Made by a program: the position numbers and the translations under genes
Source of the DNA: Hemileia vastatrix
Lineage: Eukaryota > Basidiomycota > Pucciniomycetes > Pucciniales > Zaghouaniaceae
NCBI GenBank assembly: GCA_030280995.1
Contig: JASXTE010000015.1
Span: 20,013,001-20,077,000 of the forward strand
Length of the DNA: 64,000 bases
Direction of reading: 5' to 3'
Shown: piece by piece, positions 10,761-21,808 of the stretch
How the letters are laid out: every line of letters starts with the position of its first letter
Numbering within the stretch: position 1 is the first letter of the stretch
The notes under the pieces: model-generated
What the model saw: the letters and a program-made list of their open reading frames with translations, nothing else
What the model was told of the DNA's origin: nothing
Database searches by the model: none

Positions 10761-12183
10761 TGTTATATTGGTGAACAAATACCAAGTAAAAATGGGTTTA
10801 TATTGGGTACAGTTACTATTGTAGATACATAATTTTTATCAAATAAAAATTATTATAAGGGTTATCATCCACAATCAATGAGTTATTATGACCCACTAAT
10901 GCTCTTCAGAGCCAAATAGTTAGTTTATATGAGCTATAATAGAGTAAAAATCATGTCTTAAGGTTATACTAAACTAATAAGTAATAAATTAGAAATGACC
11001 CCCAATTGTCAGTGTATGCTAGTAAATAAGTATTATTTAATAGTAAATATTAATAGTCCAAGTACTTAATAATAAATTATTTATGGATTAAACCTCAGGG
11101 AAAAACTAATAAAACTGTTATACTCAATTTTTAACTCACAATATTTGGATTGTTGCATGCTAGTGGTAGAAAATAGACTAATAAAATATAGTTTTAGCTA
11201 ATGTAAAGATAAATCAATTTATAAGGGATTTAAAATATATTTATATATACTAATAATTTTTTGATATTGTTTAATTTATGTGTTGTAAGTAGGGGAAGTC
11301 TAATAATCCACCAAAATCCTCTTTTACTTATACCAAAATCCACTGGAGTGCACAGACCTTCAATCCAGATGATGTCCCTGATATCCCCTGTAATTACAGA
11401 TTTGTGAGGGCTCATCACCTCCCAATGGAATCAACTTCAATTATTTTCACCACCCAGACCTCCAGTTTGGGCCCTCCATCACATTTAATGATATCATACA
11501 CCCATACCATAAATAGAAAAAAAAAGATAAAAGCAGATACCATAAGGAAACAAGTAAAATTACTCATCCAAAGAGAATAAAATGAAACCCAAAGAATATA
11601 AAGGAAATTAATTAATTTTCCAAGCTCTCCATAACATCTCCAAGCCTCAAAATGGACACAATAATCTTATCCCAACCCATAAATCCGTGAAAATCCAATA
11701 AAGTAAGCAGATTAAGTTGTCCAGACTGGATATATGTGTATGAAAAAGGAGTATAGGCTTTTTTAGGCATTTTGAGTCCATTGAATATGTCTATATGACC
11801 TAAAATAAGCAGAAATATAAAGCTTATAGGCTATTTAGATGGTTAAAACTTCATATTGGCCTATATATACATAGTATAACTGCATATTTTACTGAATATG
11901 AGGTTTGTACCTACATATAAGCTTATGTATGTCTCTGATTACTTAATTTCAGTTAATATTGGTATTTTATTAATAGACTAGCACATTAATAAGTATTATG
12001 GGGCTATGTATAATTTATTTAAACTAATATAATTCATATAATAGTATAAAAATTATATATATAAGTATAATACCCATATATATAAGCATCATAACCATAT
12101 ATAAACTTACAAGCTTAATGTAATTAAGGTTATATTATTTCAAACATAAGAAATACACAGTCCTGGGGATACCTAGACTGAAA
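10761..12183 (-). repeat. LTR of E3 (about 1.42 kb, family X)
   Basis: Aligns along its length with the solo LTR at 50446-51873 (1428 bp). Shared landmarks include the block around 11330-11450 (CCACTGGAGTGCACAGACC) and the end AATATAACA at 10761. The minus-strand start at 12183 is CAGTCTAGG...CCAGGACTG, an imperfect terminal hairpin found in all family X LTRs. ORFs inside it are incidental. Confidence 0.75.
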
Positions 12184-12559
12184 ATGGTGGTGAATCCTTG
12201 AATGGGATAATAACGGCTTTTATCAAGGATAATGGTATGATACCTGAGAAATCATTACCATATTTTCCCTAAAAAATGGATTAGTTTAATGTTATAATAA
12301 AGTAGTGTATGAGATGAGCCAAGCTTACATAGCTGACAGAAAACTTCCCAGATTTTTCTGGGGGTTTTTTTTATTTAGGAAGCCCTTACTCACAATAGGT
12401 TACCTCACACAACATCATCAAACATGACATCCTATCAGTTTTTATTCAACAGATAACAAAATTAAGAACACTTGCACATATTTGGTGAGCTGGCTTATGT
12501 GCATAAGCCAAAAAATTCTGTCAAAAATTAGAAAAAGCAAGAAAAACTATGTCATGTAA

Positions 12560-13330
12560 TTGTTTATGTGGAAGAATCTCAAAGTAAGTCACTTGATAAA
12601 CTCTATGAACCTTGGTGACTTTACTGCAGAAGTAGAAATTAAAAATCAGGAAGAAAAAATCAATGAGATACAACATACCTGTAAAAAAAATTTTTTCTCA
12701 ATATACACTACATAAAAAAAAGTACTGGAATCCCCAAAGAATGAAAAATGGTTACATGCAAGCAGGAGTAAAATGGAGAATCTACAGAATTTTTATGTTT
12801 GGTCAAAGGACACAACCAAGCCAGTTTTGAAGATACTAGAAAAGAAACATGTGTTTTCTCAAAAGTATGACACTTCAGGTAAGTTCACAAAACTAAAACA
12901 TATATATGTAGCTAAAGGTTTTAAGCAGATGAAAGACATTGACTTTAATGAAAAATTTTTCCTATGGCCACATTTATGGCACTGAGAGAATTGCTAATGG
13001 TGGAAGCATCAAATGACTGGCCTATTTTCTGTTTTTGAAACTGTTTCTGCCTTATTAAACTCACAGATTTAGGATATTATCTGCACAAAAGCTCACCAGG
13101 GATTAGGGAAAGATGAAGGTAAATATAATAAAGCTCAAAGAAGAACTATATGGGACAAAGTATGCAGCCCACTTCTTGTGGAAATTTTTATCATCTCACC
13201 TGGAATCTATTGGTTATAAGGAAAGATACTATTAAGACTCAGTTTATTTTATGAACTCCTCAAGAAAGCAAGGAATAGTATGGATTCATTTTGATGATGG
13301 AGTCTTAATGTATTTGTTTCAATAGTTCTT
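12560..13330 (+). pseudogene. Ty1/copia reverse transcriptase relic
   Basis: The only plus-strand pol remnant. The ORF 12773-12985 has KHVFSQKYDTSGKFTKLKH and YVAKGFKQMKDIDFNEKF, matching the copia RT signature (K-x-VF-x-x-K, G-x-x-x-R-x-K-A-R-L-V-A-K-G-F-x-Q). Downstream, in shifting frames, ALRELLMVEASNDWPIFCFD, then LKEELYGTKYAAHFLWKFL, then HFDDGVLMYLF follow in family order; the last replaces YVDD. Many frameshifts and stops; no LTRs were found for it. Confidence 0.75.
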
Positions 13331-13939
13331 GATGCTTTCAGACATCTGTCTAGCCAAAATATCAATCCTTACCATTGTCTTATTTTGTAATTTGTTGGCC
13401 ATTAGAAGATATCCATTGATTTTGATGTAGGGGTCCATCCTACTTTATTTGCATTCTCAGTACCAAAAAAAAGAATCATAATTAGATTTAGTTTTCAGCA
13501 AGTTGATAAGAATGAGATGATCTTCTTTTTTTAGTTGAACAGTCTTTGATTTCTAAGCTGAGAAAGGGAAAAGATTTGGGGAACAACTGGGGGAAGGCTG
13601 CCTTTGACAAGATATGTGATGATGAGGCATGTTAAGAAATTTGAAGATAAAAAAGAGCAGAAATGAACAGATGAGATGGGACAAGATGGGATGAGGATGG
13701 GAGTGTGCAGAAACGTACAAGAAATATACAGAAAGTAGTGAAAGATGTGGTTAAGACTGAAAGTCATCCAAGATGTGGTTATGAAAAATTGTGTAGAAAA
13801 TTGTTGGATAGAGGTGAACGTTGACACATAAAATGTTTAACCCAATTATTAGCAAAAAAAATAATTTCAGAAGATAATTGGGGTATAATGATTTTTATCT
13901 GAAGTTAATTTAATTGAAAATCCCTTAAAATTGATACCC
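13331..13939. other. No gene recognised
   Basis: Sequence between the copia relic and the E7 LTR. An ORF at 13827-13531 (minus) has no recognisable features. It may be the tail of the copia element, but no motif supports that. Confidence 0.4.
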
Positions 13940-14181
13940 TGTTATGACCCAAGAAGTCGGACTACTACTAACACTGGCGCTAGCCTTTAAACAGGACTGA
14001 CTATTCTAATACAGCATTGAGACTAGAGAATAATTGGATTACTATATAAGTTGTCCAATGAGGAGTGCCACACAGCGCTTTTGCCATATAACCCCTTTAT
14101 GCAGTATCCCCTATTCCGTCTTCCACAATGCATAGCCCCCATAGTGCTCCTCCTCCCTACTTCTCAACCCAAATCCTAACA
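13940..14181 (-). repeat. E7 3' LTR (242 bp)
   Basis: Matches 31399-31647 from TGTTATGACC to CTAACA. It contains TATATA at plus 14043-14048 (same on either strand), also present in the partner LTR, a possible promoter. Confidence 0.85.
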
Positions 14182-14238
14182 TTACCCCCTCTTTTACTCC
14201 TCCTGCCTTCTGTGCTCCTTCTCAAACTCCTCCAACTT

Positions 14239-14535
14239 TTATTTAGCATTCATTAGATTATATATTGGCTCCCAGGACCTATCTCCAACTCCATAACCAT
14301 TCCAATGCACCAAGTACTGAAACTTTCCCCTATACAACCTCTTAGAAACAACCTTTTCCACCTCAAACTCCTCTTCATTTTCCACCAAAATAGGTGCCAG
14401 AAGCATTTCTGGACAACATGTAATTGTATCTTCCTTATACTTTGTGAGTAATGAAATGTTGAAAACTGGATGTACTTGCCTCATTGAGACTGGTAATTCC
14501 AGTTCCTAAGCTGATTCTGATACCTTGCGTTGTAT
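14239..14535 (-). pseudogene. E7 pol C-terminus with chromodomain
   Basis: The ORF 14484-14239 starts with VHPVFNISLLTKY, the usual linker after integrase, then FEVEKVVSKRLYRGKFQYLV and HWNGYGVGDRSWEP, a chromodomain that is expected to guide integration to modified histones. Preceding codons (14535-14485) read ISLGTGITSLNE and connect to the integrase end at 26905 on the other side of E6. The domain itself is open; the gene is not. Confidence 0.85.
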
Positions 14536-15619
14536 ACAATCCTATAGTACTAGCTATAGGCCTTGACCAAGGGTGTTGGAGAAAAACCAGAGAGAAAATC
14601 CCCTGTCCCTTTAGAAAAATAGAGTGAGATTTACTTGCTAAAGTAAGTTGGTTCCTGTTTGCTAAAGCCCCTTTTTCAACACACTTGACTTCTTGATGAG
14701 CCAAGAAAGTAGTCCCCAGGCAGACTACCAGACCAAAGAACTGAAATGTAGACCAATGTCCATACCAGAGAAAGCAAAGATACTTGATGTAGGCTGCAAA
14801 TCCACACCAGAGACAGCAATAATACTTGATATAGCTTGCAAGACTATACCAGAGAACCTGTTGCTAAAGTTGAGTTAAATGAAGAACTAACCTTGCAAAA
14901 AACACAGCCAATTGTGGCCAAAAACAGTGAAAACTGAGTGAGGAACAAAGATATCACCTCTGGATGGTTGTATGATAATTAAAGTTGCCCCAAACTGTCT
15001 TATTCAGTATGTACACATGGACCAACCATCTAAGATCCATGCACAGCAACAAATTTGGCACCTGTACCAGCCAAATTGAATAAAAACCCTCCAGAAGCGC
15101 TCCCCAACCTTCTTAAACAGAGGCGGGCGGGCCGCCCGACGTCAGAGGTGCTTCCTGAAGTGGCCCAGCCTCCCTGAAGCCAAAAAACCAATAAAAACAC
15201 CGAATCTACTTAGAAAAATTAGCTACAACTACTAAAACCCTTAAAACACAGAATTATGCTATAACAACATTGTGACATGAAATATAGAGCTAAATTAGCC
15301 CTATCCAATGGTACTAAGCGCTTAACCCTAAGACTTAAGGTTATCCCATAAAACACAAAAAACAAAATTAAACAGCTATCTTTTGTAACTGAAAAATGAT
15401 GAAATGACCCCTTAAAATTTAGAATATGAAAAATATCATCAAAACATGAAATATATAGGAAAACCAGAACTATCAAATGATAGTACCCACATACCTGAAG
15501 TCCCAATATTCACGGAATAAATCTAGAAAAATACCCAATTCTTCAACAGATGTCAATTAAGACATGCACAAACAGCGCCAAACAACACAAAAAAGGCCCC
15601 TTCAAATGTTGGAAGACCA
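14536..15619 (-). repeat. E6 3' LTR (1084 bp)
   Basis: Near-identical to 25820-26904. Differences include three CpG positions near 15123-15132 that are CpA or TpG in the partner. The plus strand leads straight into the antisense gene at 15670, so its promoter may lie in or next to this LTR. ORFs inside both LTR copies (such as 15506-15219) are treated as incidental. Confidence 0.9.
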
Positions 15620-15669
15620 AATCCTCCCTCCAATTAAGAATTTCCACATTCTTTTTTCATCAAACCACC

Positions 15670-16317
15670 ATGTTCAACCTTCTTCCCAAATCTGCCTCTG
15701 AAATGGGTCCTTGCCAATACTGCATTGACAATAATCTAATCTGCACAATCACACCTTCTGTCCATCCATATAGAACGTCCTGTGATGTCTGCCACTCCAG
15801 AAAGAAGACCTGCTACAGACCTGGTCCATTATCTTCTGTAACAGCTTCACCTCCACCTCAACCTGGTTCATCTTATACCAGCACCAAAAGATCTGGGCCA
15901 TCCATCTTGATTCCCAGATTAATCAAAAACCTACACCCTTTCCAGAAGTGTGCCAAAATCACTAAAACAACAAGTTCCACTATCCCTGGTCCATCTGATG
16001 GTAAAAACTTCCATTTCTTCTTTCCACTTTATAAAACTGATTAATTCTCAGTTCCTTCATCTTCTGACAGTGATGATAACAATGTAGGATCCGTTGAACC
16101 ACCAACAACAAACTACTTGCCCGCAATTAAGGCCAAGTTCCAACAACACACATCTCAACAGAAACACCTTTTGCTAAACTACTTCCAATCCACTCCTGCT
16201 AGAGATCCACAGGACATTGAGAACAGAAGACACCTCATTCACCAGTTCAAGGCTAATTCTGAACACTTCATTTCATCTCTTGATTCCCTCTGTATTTCCA
16301 CTAGTACTTCAGCTTGA
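15670..16317 (+). CDS. Antisense Zn2Cys6-like protein, intact copy A (spliced)
   Basis: Lies on the strand opposite to E6 pol, 50 bp inside the 3' LTR. Exon 1 is 15670-16000 and exon 2 is 16052-16317. The 51-nt intron starts GTAAAA, ends TTCTCAG, and has a branch-like CTGAT. Splicing gives an uninterrupted 198-aa protein. Residues 15-48 carry six cysteines, CX2CX6CX12CX2CX6C (CQYC...C...CDVCHSRKKTC), matching the spacing rule of fungal Zn2Cys6 DNA-binding clusters, although the basic residues lie in the second half rather than the first. A Ser/Pro linker, a short acidic stretch (SDSDDNN) and a probably helical C-terminus (AIKAKFQQH onward) follow. An upstream in-frame ATG at 15550 lies in the LTR. 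DNA binding is inference; it could also be an RNA-binding or gag-associated protein. Confidence 0.6.
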
Positions 16318-16370
16318 TTCAGAAAAGAAAAATTAACCACACCCTCTATAGGATGTAACCACAAACAAAC

Positions 16371-16765
16371 CTCAGTTTTAAGTCTTGGGGGACCTTCCTC
16401 ATTTTATAGTCTTTGGGGACTCAAAAACCCTCAGTTTAAAGTCTTGGGGGACTCAAAAACCTAAATCATAAACCCAGAACCAGAGATCAACCACATAAAG
16501 ACACAGAGAAAAAACTAACATTCTGGGGTAATTGTGAATAGAGCTGCCAGCCCATCAATTACCCCCAAACTTGCCTTTGCTAAATTCAGAGGCTCCCCCT
16601 GTGGATACTCTCTGCCAATCTTTCTAACCCATTCCAACAACAAAATCCCATTCCTCAGTTTATAGTCTTGGGGGACTACACCATCAAACAATCCTCAGTT
16701 TAAAGTCTTGGGGGACCAACACAGTGTTCAGCTTAAAGTCTTGATGGACTACCAGAATTTCGCAT
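16371..16765 (+). repeat. Interspersed short repeat in E6, GTTTAAAGTCTTGGGGGAC
   Basis: Six or so variants of this 19-bp unit occur at irregular spacing between antisense genes A and B (near 16375, 16405, 16435, 16658, 16699 and 16729). Two diverged forms recur at about 19089 and 19350 (GTTTAAAGTCATAG). A linked longer block, CTGGGGTAA...CAGC..CCCATCA.TTACC, occurs near 16525, 19175 and 19438. Role unknown. Confidence 0.65.
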
Positions 16766-16902
16766 AAAATAGACCCAGCTAATTTCATACAGAATAAACC
16801 TGCAGCCAACCTGCTGAACTTCCACCTTCACTTCATCATCTACCTATCACTGACAAAAATCTCTTTCGTATTTATTTCCATCATCTTTTCTCACCACAGA
16901 TC

Positions 16903-18470
16903 ATGGCTGGATCCCCTGATTTTGACCCCTCCAATCTTCTTTGCTTTACTTCTCCCAAGGACTATGCCTGAAAATAGTGCATCCACATGTGCAGACATTG
17001 CACATTCACTCTTCCAACTCTTGAAGCCAAATTCTACAACAGGGCCTGTGATTCTTGCTACTCCAAAAAGAAGAAATGTGACAGAGATGCCAACTACCCT
17101 ATTCCTCTTCCTTCACCTTCTCATAAATACCTTTGCAGAACCCCTACCAGATCCCCAGAGCTTGGTCCAGCCTCTTCATCTTTATCCTCAGTACCATCCA
17201 GAAGATCCTGGAACTCAGTTTTCAGAATTCTCCCCAAAAGGCCTGCTTTAACTCCCCAAGAAACAGATTTTATCTCTGCTAATTTAGCTCCAAAAGCTTC
17301 AAAATCAGCTCCTAGGCTGCTAGACCGCATCTAGGTGGCCCAGCTGACATCAGGCGGCCCGCCCGCCTCACTAGACAGTGAAAATCAGGCTCAAAACTTC
17401 CAAAAACAACCAGAAAACAGCCAAATTCCTCCAATCAACAAAAACAGCTCCATGCAGCCACCTCCCACTGCTCCCAAAGCAATGCAGCCAACCTTTCAAA
17501 GGTCCAAAAACTCCAAAATTTCCCAAACTTCTAGGAGACCTGCCAAAGACCCCAGGAAGACACCAGAGCACCCAACACTGCACCAAAACAACAACTTTGC
17601 CCCCAGTTAAGGCAACGAAACTACACCTCTCCTCTGCCAGCCAACTATTCTTCTGACAGTTCCATTCCTTCAAGAGCTCCATCCAGGAGAGATTAATACA
17701 CTCCCAGATCTCCCTCTCCTGCCCCATCTTATAACAACCCTGGTACTCCATCACCAGCACCTCATCCAACTGAATCAAGCAGAAATATCAACAACAGCAA
17801 CAACAGACCTGCTGCTCCAACTAGGCCCCAGGAACATCAGCCTCCTAGTTCACCTTCTCAAAAACTTTCAGAGGAAGACCAAGAGAATCCATATCTTTCC
17901 CTGATTGATCAACCTACTATCACCATTCCAAAATCTTCAGAAGTGCAAATTAAGGCCGCTTACAAATTTGATGAGCTTCCAATCTGTAAGTACCACATTA
18001 ATTCATCCAATTTCTTCAACAAAAATAATTACAGATCCAATTCTTCTTGTCTAGTTGGCACTTATCCTCCTGAATCTACTATTGGAGTTGGCCAACCTCT
18101 AGAAACTTCTTTGACCCTGGATTATGGAGACATGAAACAACACCTCAGCACCATGTGTTCAAACATGCTGAAAGCCTTTTCCCTCCATAGACCTTTAAAT
18201 GACTTTGAGAAAACCTTGAGGAAACAACTATTGGACGACCACTGGAAGATGTCTAGGATCATTAAGCACACCTTCCAACAATCCATTCCTGCCTCTTCTT
18301 CTTCCTCTTCTGAACTTCCATCCAAACCCATTCCTGCCCATTATAATCTATATAATCTCTCCAGCAGGATGCACTTCAAAGAACACAGTTCTTCCCACAA
18401 CCCCAACAAAAAACTAAAACAACATCATAATCCGGACCAGGCTCCAGAAACTTCATCATCCAGACATTGA
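16903..18470 (+). pseudogene. Antisense Zn2Cys6-like gene, decayed copy B
   Basis: Second plus-strand gene in E6, organised like copy A. It starts MAGSPDFDPSNLLCF, is stopped by TGA and TAG at about 16966-16974, then gives CRHC and CDSCYSKKKKCD near 16990-17080. The third cysteine position is Leu and the central spacer is shorter. Pro/Ser-rich frames follow with a frameshift between 17335 and 17943. The C-terminal part has a good intron (17986-18054, GTAAGT...CTAG, 69 nt) joining DELPI to GTYPPESTIGVG, then a helical segment (MKQHLSTMCSNMLKAF). It ends at TGA 18468-18470. It is likely an older duplicate or partner of copy A. Confidence 0.5.
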
Positions 18471-19762
18471 GCTCCTGAAAAAAGATTAAAAACATAATAA
18501 TAAATAAATAATAATAAAATTAATAACTATAAATTCTAATTTTTTTTTTTTTTTTTACAGGCTACTAACATACTAAAATGAAAAATTGATAAATAAAATA
18601 AAAATAAATGAAATAAAATAAAAGATAAAAAATAATACAAATGGTATCCCCCAGCCAATTGATGAGCTTAAGGGTAATAATGAGAATAAAAAAATTAAAT
18701 TAAAGAAAATAAAAATAAAATAAACTAAAATGATAAAATAGCATTTCCTGGCCAATTGATGAGCCTTTCCCCACCAATGCTTGCCCACATCCAGGTGACC
18801 CTGATGTGGTAACACCCTATATTTTTGATTTATAATTTTAACAACTCCCATAAAAAAATTAAAAGAAAAAAAGAGAAAAAAGAAAATAATCCGAAACTAC
18901 TATCTAGCAAAAACATAACTACAAAATCAAAGACAGTCCAGCTCCATAGATAGTCCAATAAGAGAAAGTCTGGTCCATAGAAATGATCACTGGGTGGGCT
19001 CCCTCCAATAAGTAAAAATGATGGGAGACCACCAGTGATCCACCACCCACCCAAAAAAACTAAAGATAAAAAAGCCAGTCCCAAACAAGTTTAAAGTCAT
19101 AGTGGACTTGAAACCTGAATAATAAACAACAGAACTAGAATTCAACTAGGAAAAACAAAAGACTTGAGACAGACATTCTGGGGTAACTGTTCTCCAGAGC
19201 AGCCAGCTCATCAGTTACCTCCACACTTGCCAAAATAAAATCTAGAAGCCTCCCCTGTGTACCTTCTAACAAAAACACAACATCCAACACAATAAACCAA
19301 AACCAATAAGAGTGAAGAGTCCAGAACTTTAAAACCAAAGGAAATTCCAGTTTAAAGTCATAGAGGACTAAAACCTGTGAAAAGAAACCGATACTAGGGT
19401 TCAACCAAATTAAGAGAAAGGGTTGGAAACAGACAATCTGGGGTAACTGTTCTACAGAGCAGCCAGCCCATCAGTTACCCCTACACTTGCCAAGATAAAA
19501 TCTAGAAGCCCCACCCATGGGTACCTTCTAAAAAAAAGTTTCCAACACAAAAGTTGCTCTAAAGCACCAAAAGTTTAAAAATTTAAAGAACGTTCCATAG
19601 TTTATCCTCATTGCGGAGTGAATCTTCTTCATGTCTAGTGCCTCTGGGATAAAACCTCTTCACCTTATCTTCAGCCACTCTCTTTTTTAAGACTGCACCA
19701 TCCAACTATTCCAAAACATAAGAACCTCCAGACACCTGAGATCTGACTCTTTAAGGTCCATT
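18471..19762. other. E6 non-coding region between antisense gene B and pol
   Basis: AT-rich with poly-T (18540-18556), two copies of GCCAATTGATGAGC (18652 and 18750), and two copies of the CTGGGGTAACTGTTCT...AGCAGCCAGC block (19178 and 19438). From 19762 leftwards the minus strand still reads integrase C-terminal sequence past a stop (to about 19610). No separate gene is seen. Confidence 0.6.
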
Positions 19763-21352
19763 TCATCTGTCAGCAAACATTTTTCCCCACTGACTCTCCA
19801 AACTTCTATTATAAACCAAAACAGAACAACCAGGTTTCAAGGGATTCCTGAGTCTATGAGCCAACTTCTTGTCCCAGTATCTGACTGATTGATTCCTAAT
19901 CTTCATCATTCTAGAGTATGCCTTCTCTTGACATTCCTCTCTGCATTCCAACTGTTGCATCCTGGCACAGAGCAATTCTTCTGTTGAGTGCCCATCATCC
20001 CAACCAATTCCAAGATAAGAGACAGCTTCCAGGTCCACTGGTAGAACAGCTTTCTGACCAAACATTAACTCATAAGGAGAATAGCCAGTTGTCCTCTTCA
20101 CAGTGACCCTATCAGCAAATAACACCAAGGGTAAATAATGCCTCCACTTTTCAGCACTATCTCCACACATCTTCACCAAAGCATTCTTGATAACTTGATG
20201 GCCTCTTTCAACCATGCCTTTAGCTTCAGGATAATAAGGTGTAGCCACTCTAACTTTAGAACCAACACTAGCCACAGCTTCTTTAAATTTGGCACCAAAC
20301 TCAGGCCTGCCATCAACAGTCACAAACTTCATCAACCCATACCTATAAATCCACTCCTTCTTCAAAAAGTCTGCCACATTCTTGGCAGTCAAATTAATTA
20401 GAGGCACTGCCTCAACCCAACCAGACAAATCATCCCTGGAAAAAATTAAGTATTTATACCTGCCCTCTTTAATATGGACAGCATCCAGACTGACTCTTCC
20501 AAAAACAGTTGATTTACCAGTAGCACGGCCGACCTCTTTAGGTTCCAAGTGACTTCTTCTTTGACATTCTTCACAAGATTGAACCCAACCCTGCACAGCC
20601 AACTTCATACCTGGCCACCAAAATCTGTCAGCTACTCTTCTATAAGTCTCCCCAAAGCCTCTATGACCAAGGCCTTCATGCAAAGACTTCAACACAACCT
20701 CTTGACCCTTCTTCTGAGTCACCACAACTTGAGGATTAGAATGTCTCCTCCTCATCAACCTTCTTCCTGACACATAAAATCCAGGACTCTTCTGCTTGAT
20801 TGCCAACCAAGTATTGTCATCACAACTTTTTGGCCTCTCCAAGGTCAACAGATATTCCACCATAATAAAATAAAACCCAGACTGACCCCAGGTCTCATCT
20901 TCAAAATCCAACAAAACAACATCCAAGGGTACAACTCTGTCATCAAAATCACCAGTGTGAACATGAGCCAATTGACCAGCCCAACCAGGATACCAATCCT
21001 TAAAGTTTGGCACAACCTTCTCTTTCCACTGAATCTTGTGAGAATCCAGTTCACTAACAAAATCACCATTTTCCAAATTTGAGCTGTCCCAAACAACAAT
21101 TCCATCTTCATCATCAAAAACATCCTGATCACCAGAATCAAGATCAGATCCAGCCATTTTAGCCTCTTGGGGGAGGTCAGAAAAATCTTCAGCACCCTTT
21201 GTGCTGGCCCTAACCACTGGAACATCTTCATCAAACTCTTCAGCCTCAGAATATTCATCTGTAGGTGGCCTCCTTGATAATCCATCAGGCATTGTAAAAG
21301 TTTTGTCTGGTTTGTGTACCAGTTCAAAAGAAAAATGTTGAATAAATGCCAC
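19763..21352 (-). CDS. E6 integrase (pol C-terminal part, 529 aa ORF)
   Basis: Inserts the cDNA copy into the chromosome. The N-terminus still has the RNase H end (FSFELVHKPDKTFTMPDGLS) and an acidic linker. The zinc-binding domain follows (HEGLGHRG...CEECQRR), then the DDE core with the likely catalytic residues in SLDAVH, TVDGRPEF and AKGMVERGH, all present, then YSPYELMFGQ. The C-terminal domain (LRNPLKPGCSVLVYNRS) is stopped at 19763, and the frame continues past the stop. RNase H lies in another frame, so the polyprotein is broken, although the integrase core itself looks undamaged. No chromodomain is seen. Confidence 0.85.
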   Translation of the reverse strand: MAFIQHFSFELVHKPDKTFTMPDGLSRRPPTDEYSEAEEFDEDVPVVRASTKGAEDFSDLPQEAKMAGSDLDSGDQDVFDDEDGIVVWDSSNLENGDFVSELDSHKIQWKEKVVPNFKDWYPGWAGQLAHVHTGDFDDRVVPLDVVLLDFEDETWGQSGFYFIMVEYLLTLERPKSCDDNTWLAIKQKSPGFYVSGRRLMRRRHSNPQVVVTQKKGQEVVLKSLHEGLGHRGFGETYRRVADRFWWPGMKLAVQGWVQSCEECQRRSHLEPKEVGRATGKSTVFGRVSLDAVHIKEGRYKYLIFSRDDLSGWVEAVPLINLTAKNVADFLKKEWIYRYGLMKFVTVDGRPEFGAKFKEAVASVGSKVRVATPYYPEAKGMVERGHQVIKNALVKMCGDSAEKWRHYLPLVLFADRVTVKRTTGYSPYELMFGQKAVLPVDLEAVSYLGIGWDDGHSTEELLCARMQQLECREECQEKAYSRMMKIRNQSVRYWDKKLAHRLRNPLKPGCSVLVYNRSLESQWGKMFADR

Positions 21353-21808
21353 CTACCTAGTCATTGGAGCATTTAGAAGACTAGGTGTATTGATCATCTG
21401 AACTAAAGATTTTGCATCCACCTGCAGCTCAAAATGCTGCCCCCACAAAACAGTCTGTAGCTTCTTTAAAATTTTTGCTACACCACACAATTCCAACTTA
21501 GGTTGAGAATACCTAGATTCCACCTCATTAAACACCACAGACTCATATCTTACTGGCCTGACCCTCCCAGTTTTATCTTCCTGAGACAAAACAGCACCAG
21601 AAGCAATATAGCTTGAGTCCACTGCCAGATAAATTTTTCCAGCACCAACACCATAATCCAACTTGTGAAGAACAATATCTTCCCCAACAACCTTTTTCAA
21701 CTTCTGAAAAGCCTCTTCACACTCTTCAGTCCATTCCCAATCTGCATCTTTCCTGGTAAACCTCCTTAAAGGTGAAGCCAACAAAGAAAAATCCTGAAAT
21801 ATACACAC
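21353..21808 (-). pseudogene. E6 RNase H region, separated from RT by a frameshift
   Basis: A 151-aa stretch with PLRRFTRKDADWEWTEECEE, the tether region, and IYLAVDSSYIASGAVLSQED, the first RNase H catalytic Asp region. YSQPKLELCGVAKILKKL supplies the second acidic residue. It overlaps the RT ORF (21766) in another frame and ends in a stop immediately before the integrase ORF. Confidence 0.8.

Noticed and set aside
15219..15506. Membrane-like protein MGLQVCGYYH... (also 26495-26791)
   Set aside because: Lies inside both E6 LTR copies with no family features; treated as incidental.
16371..16765. CRISPR-like array
   Set aside because: Spacing is irregular, units are diverged, there are no cas genes and the genome is eukaryotic.
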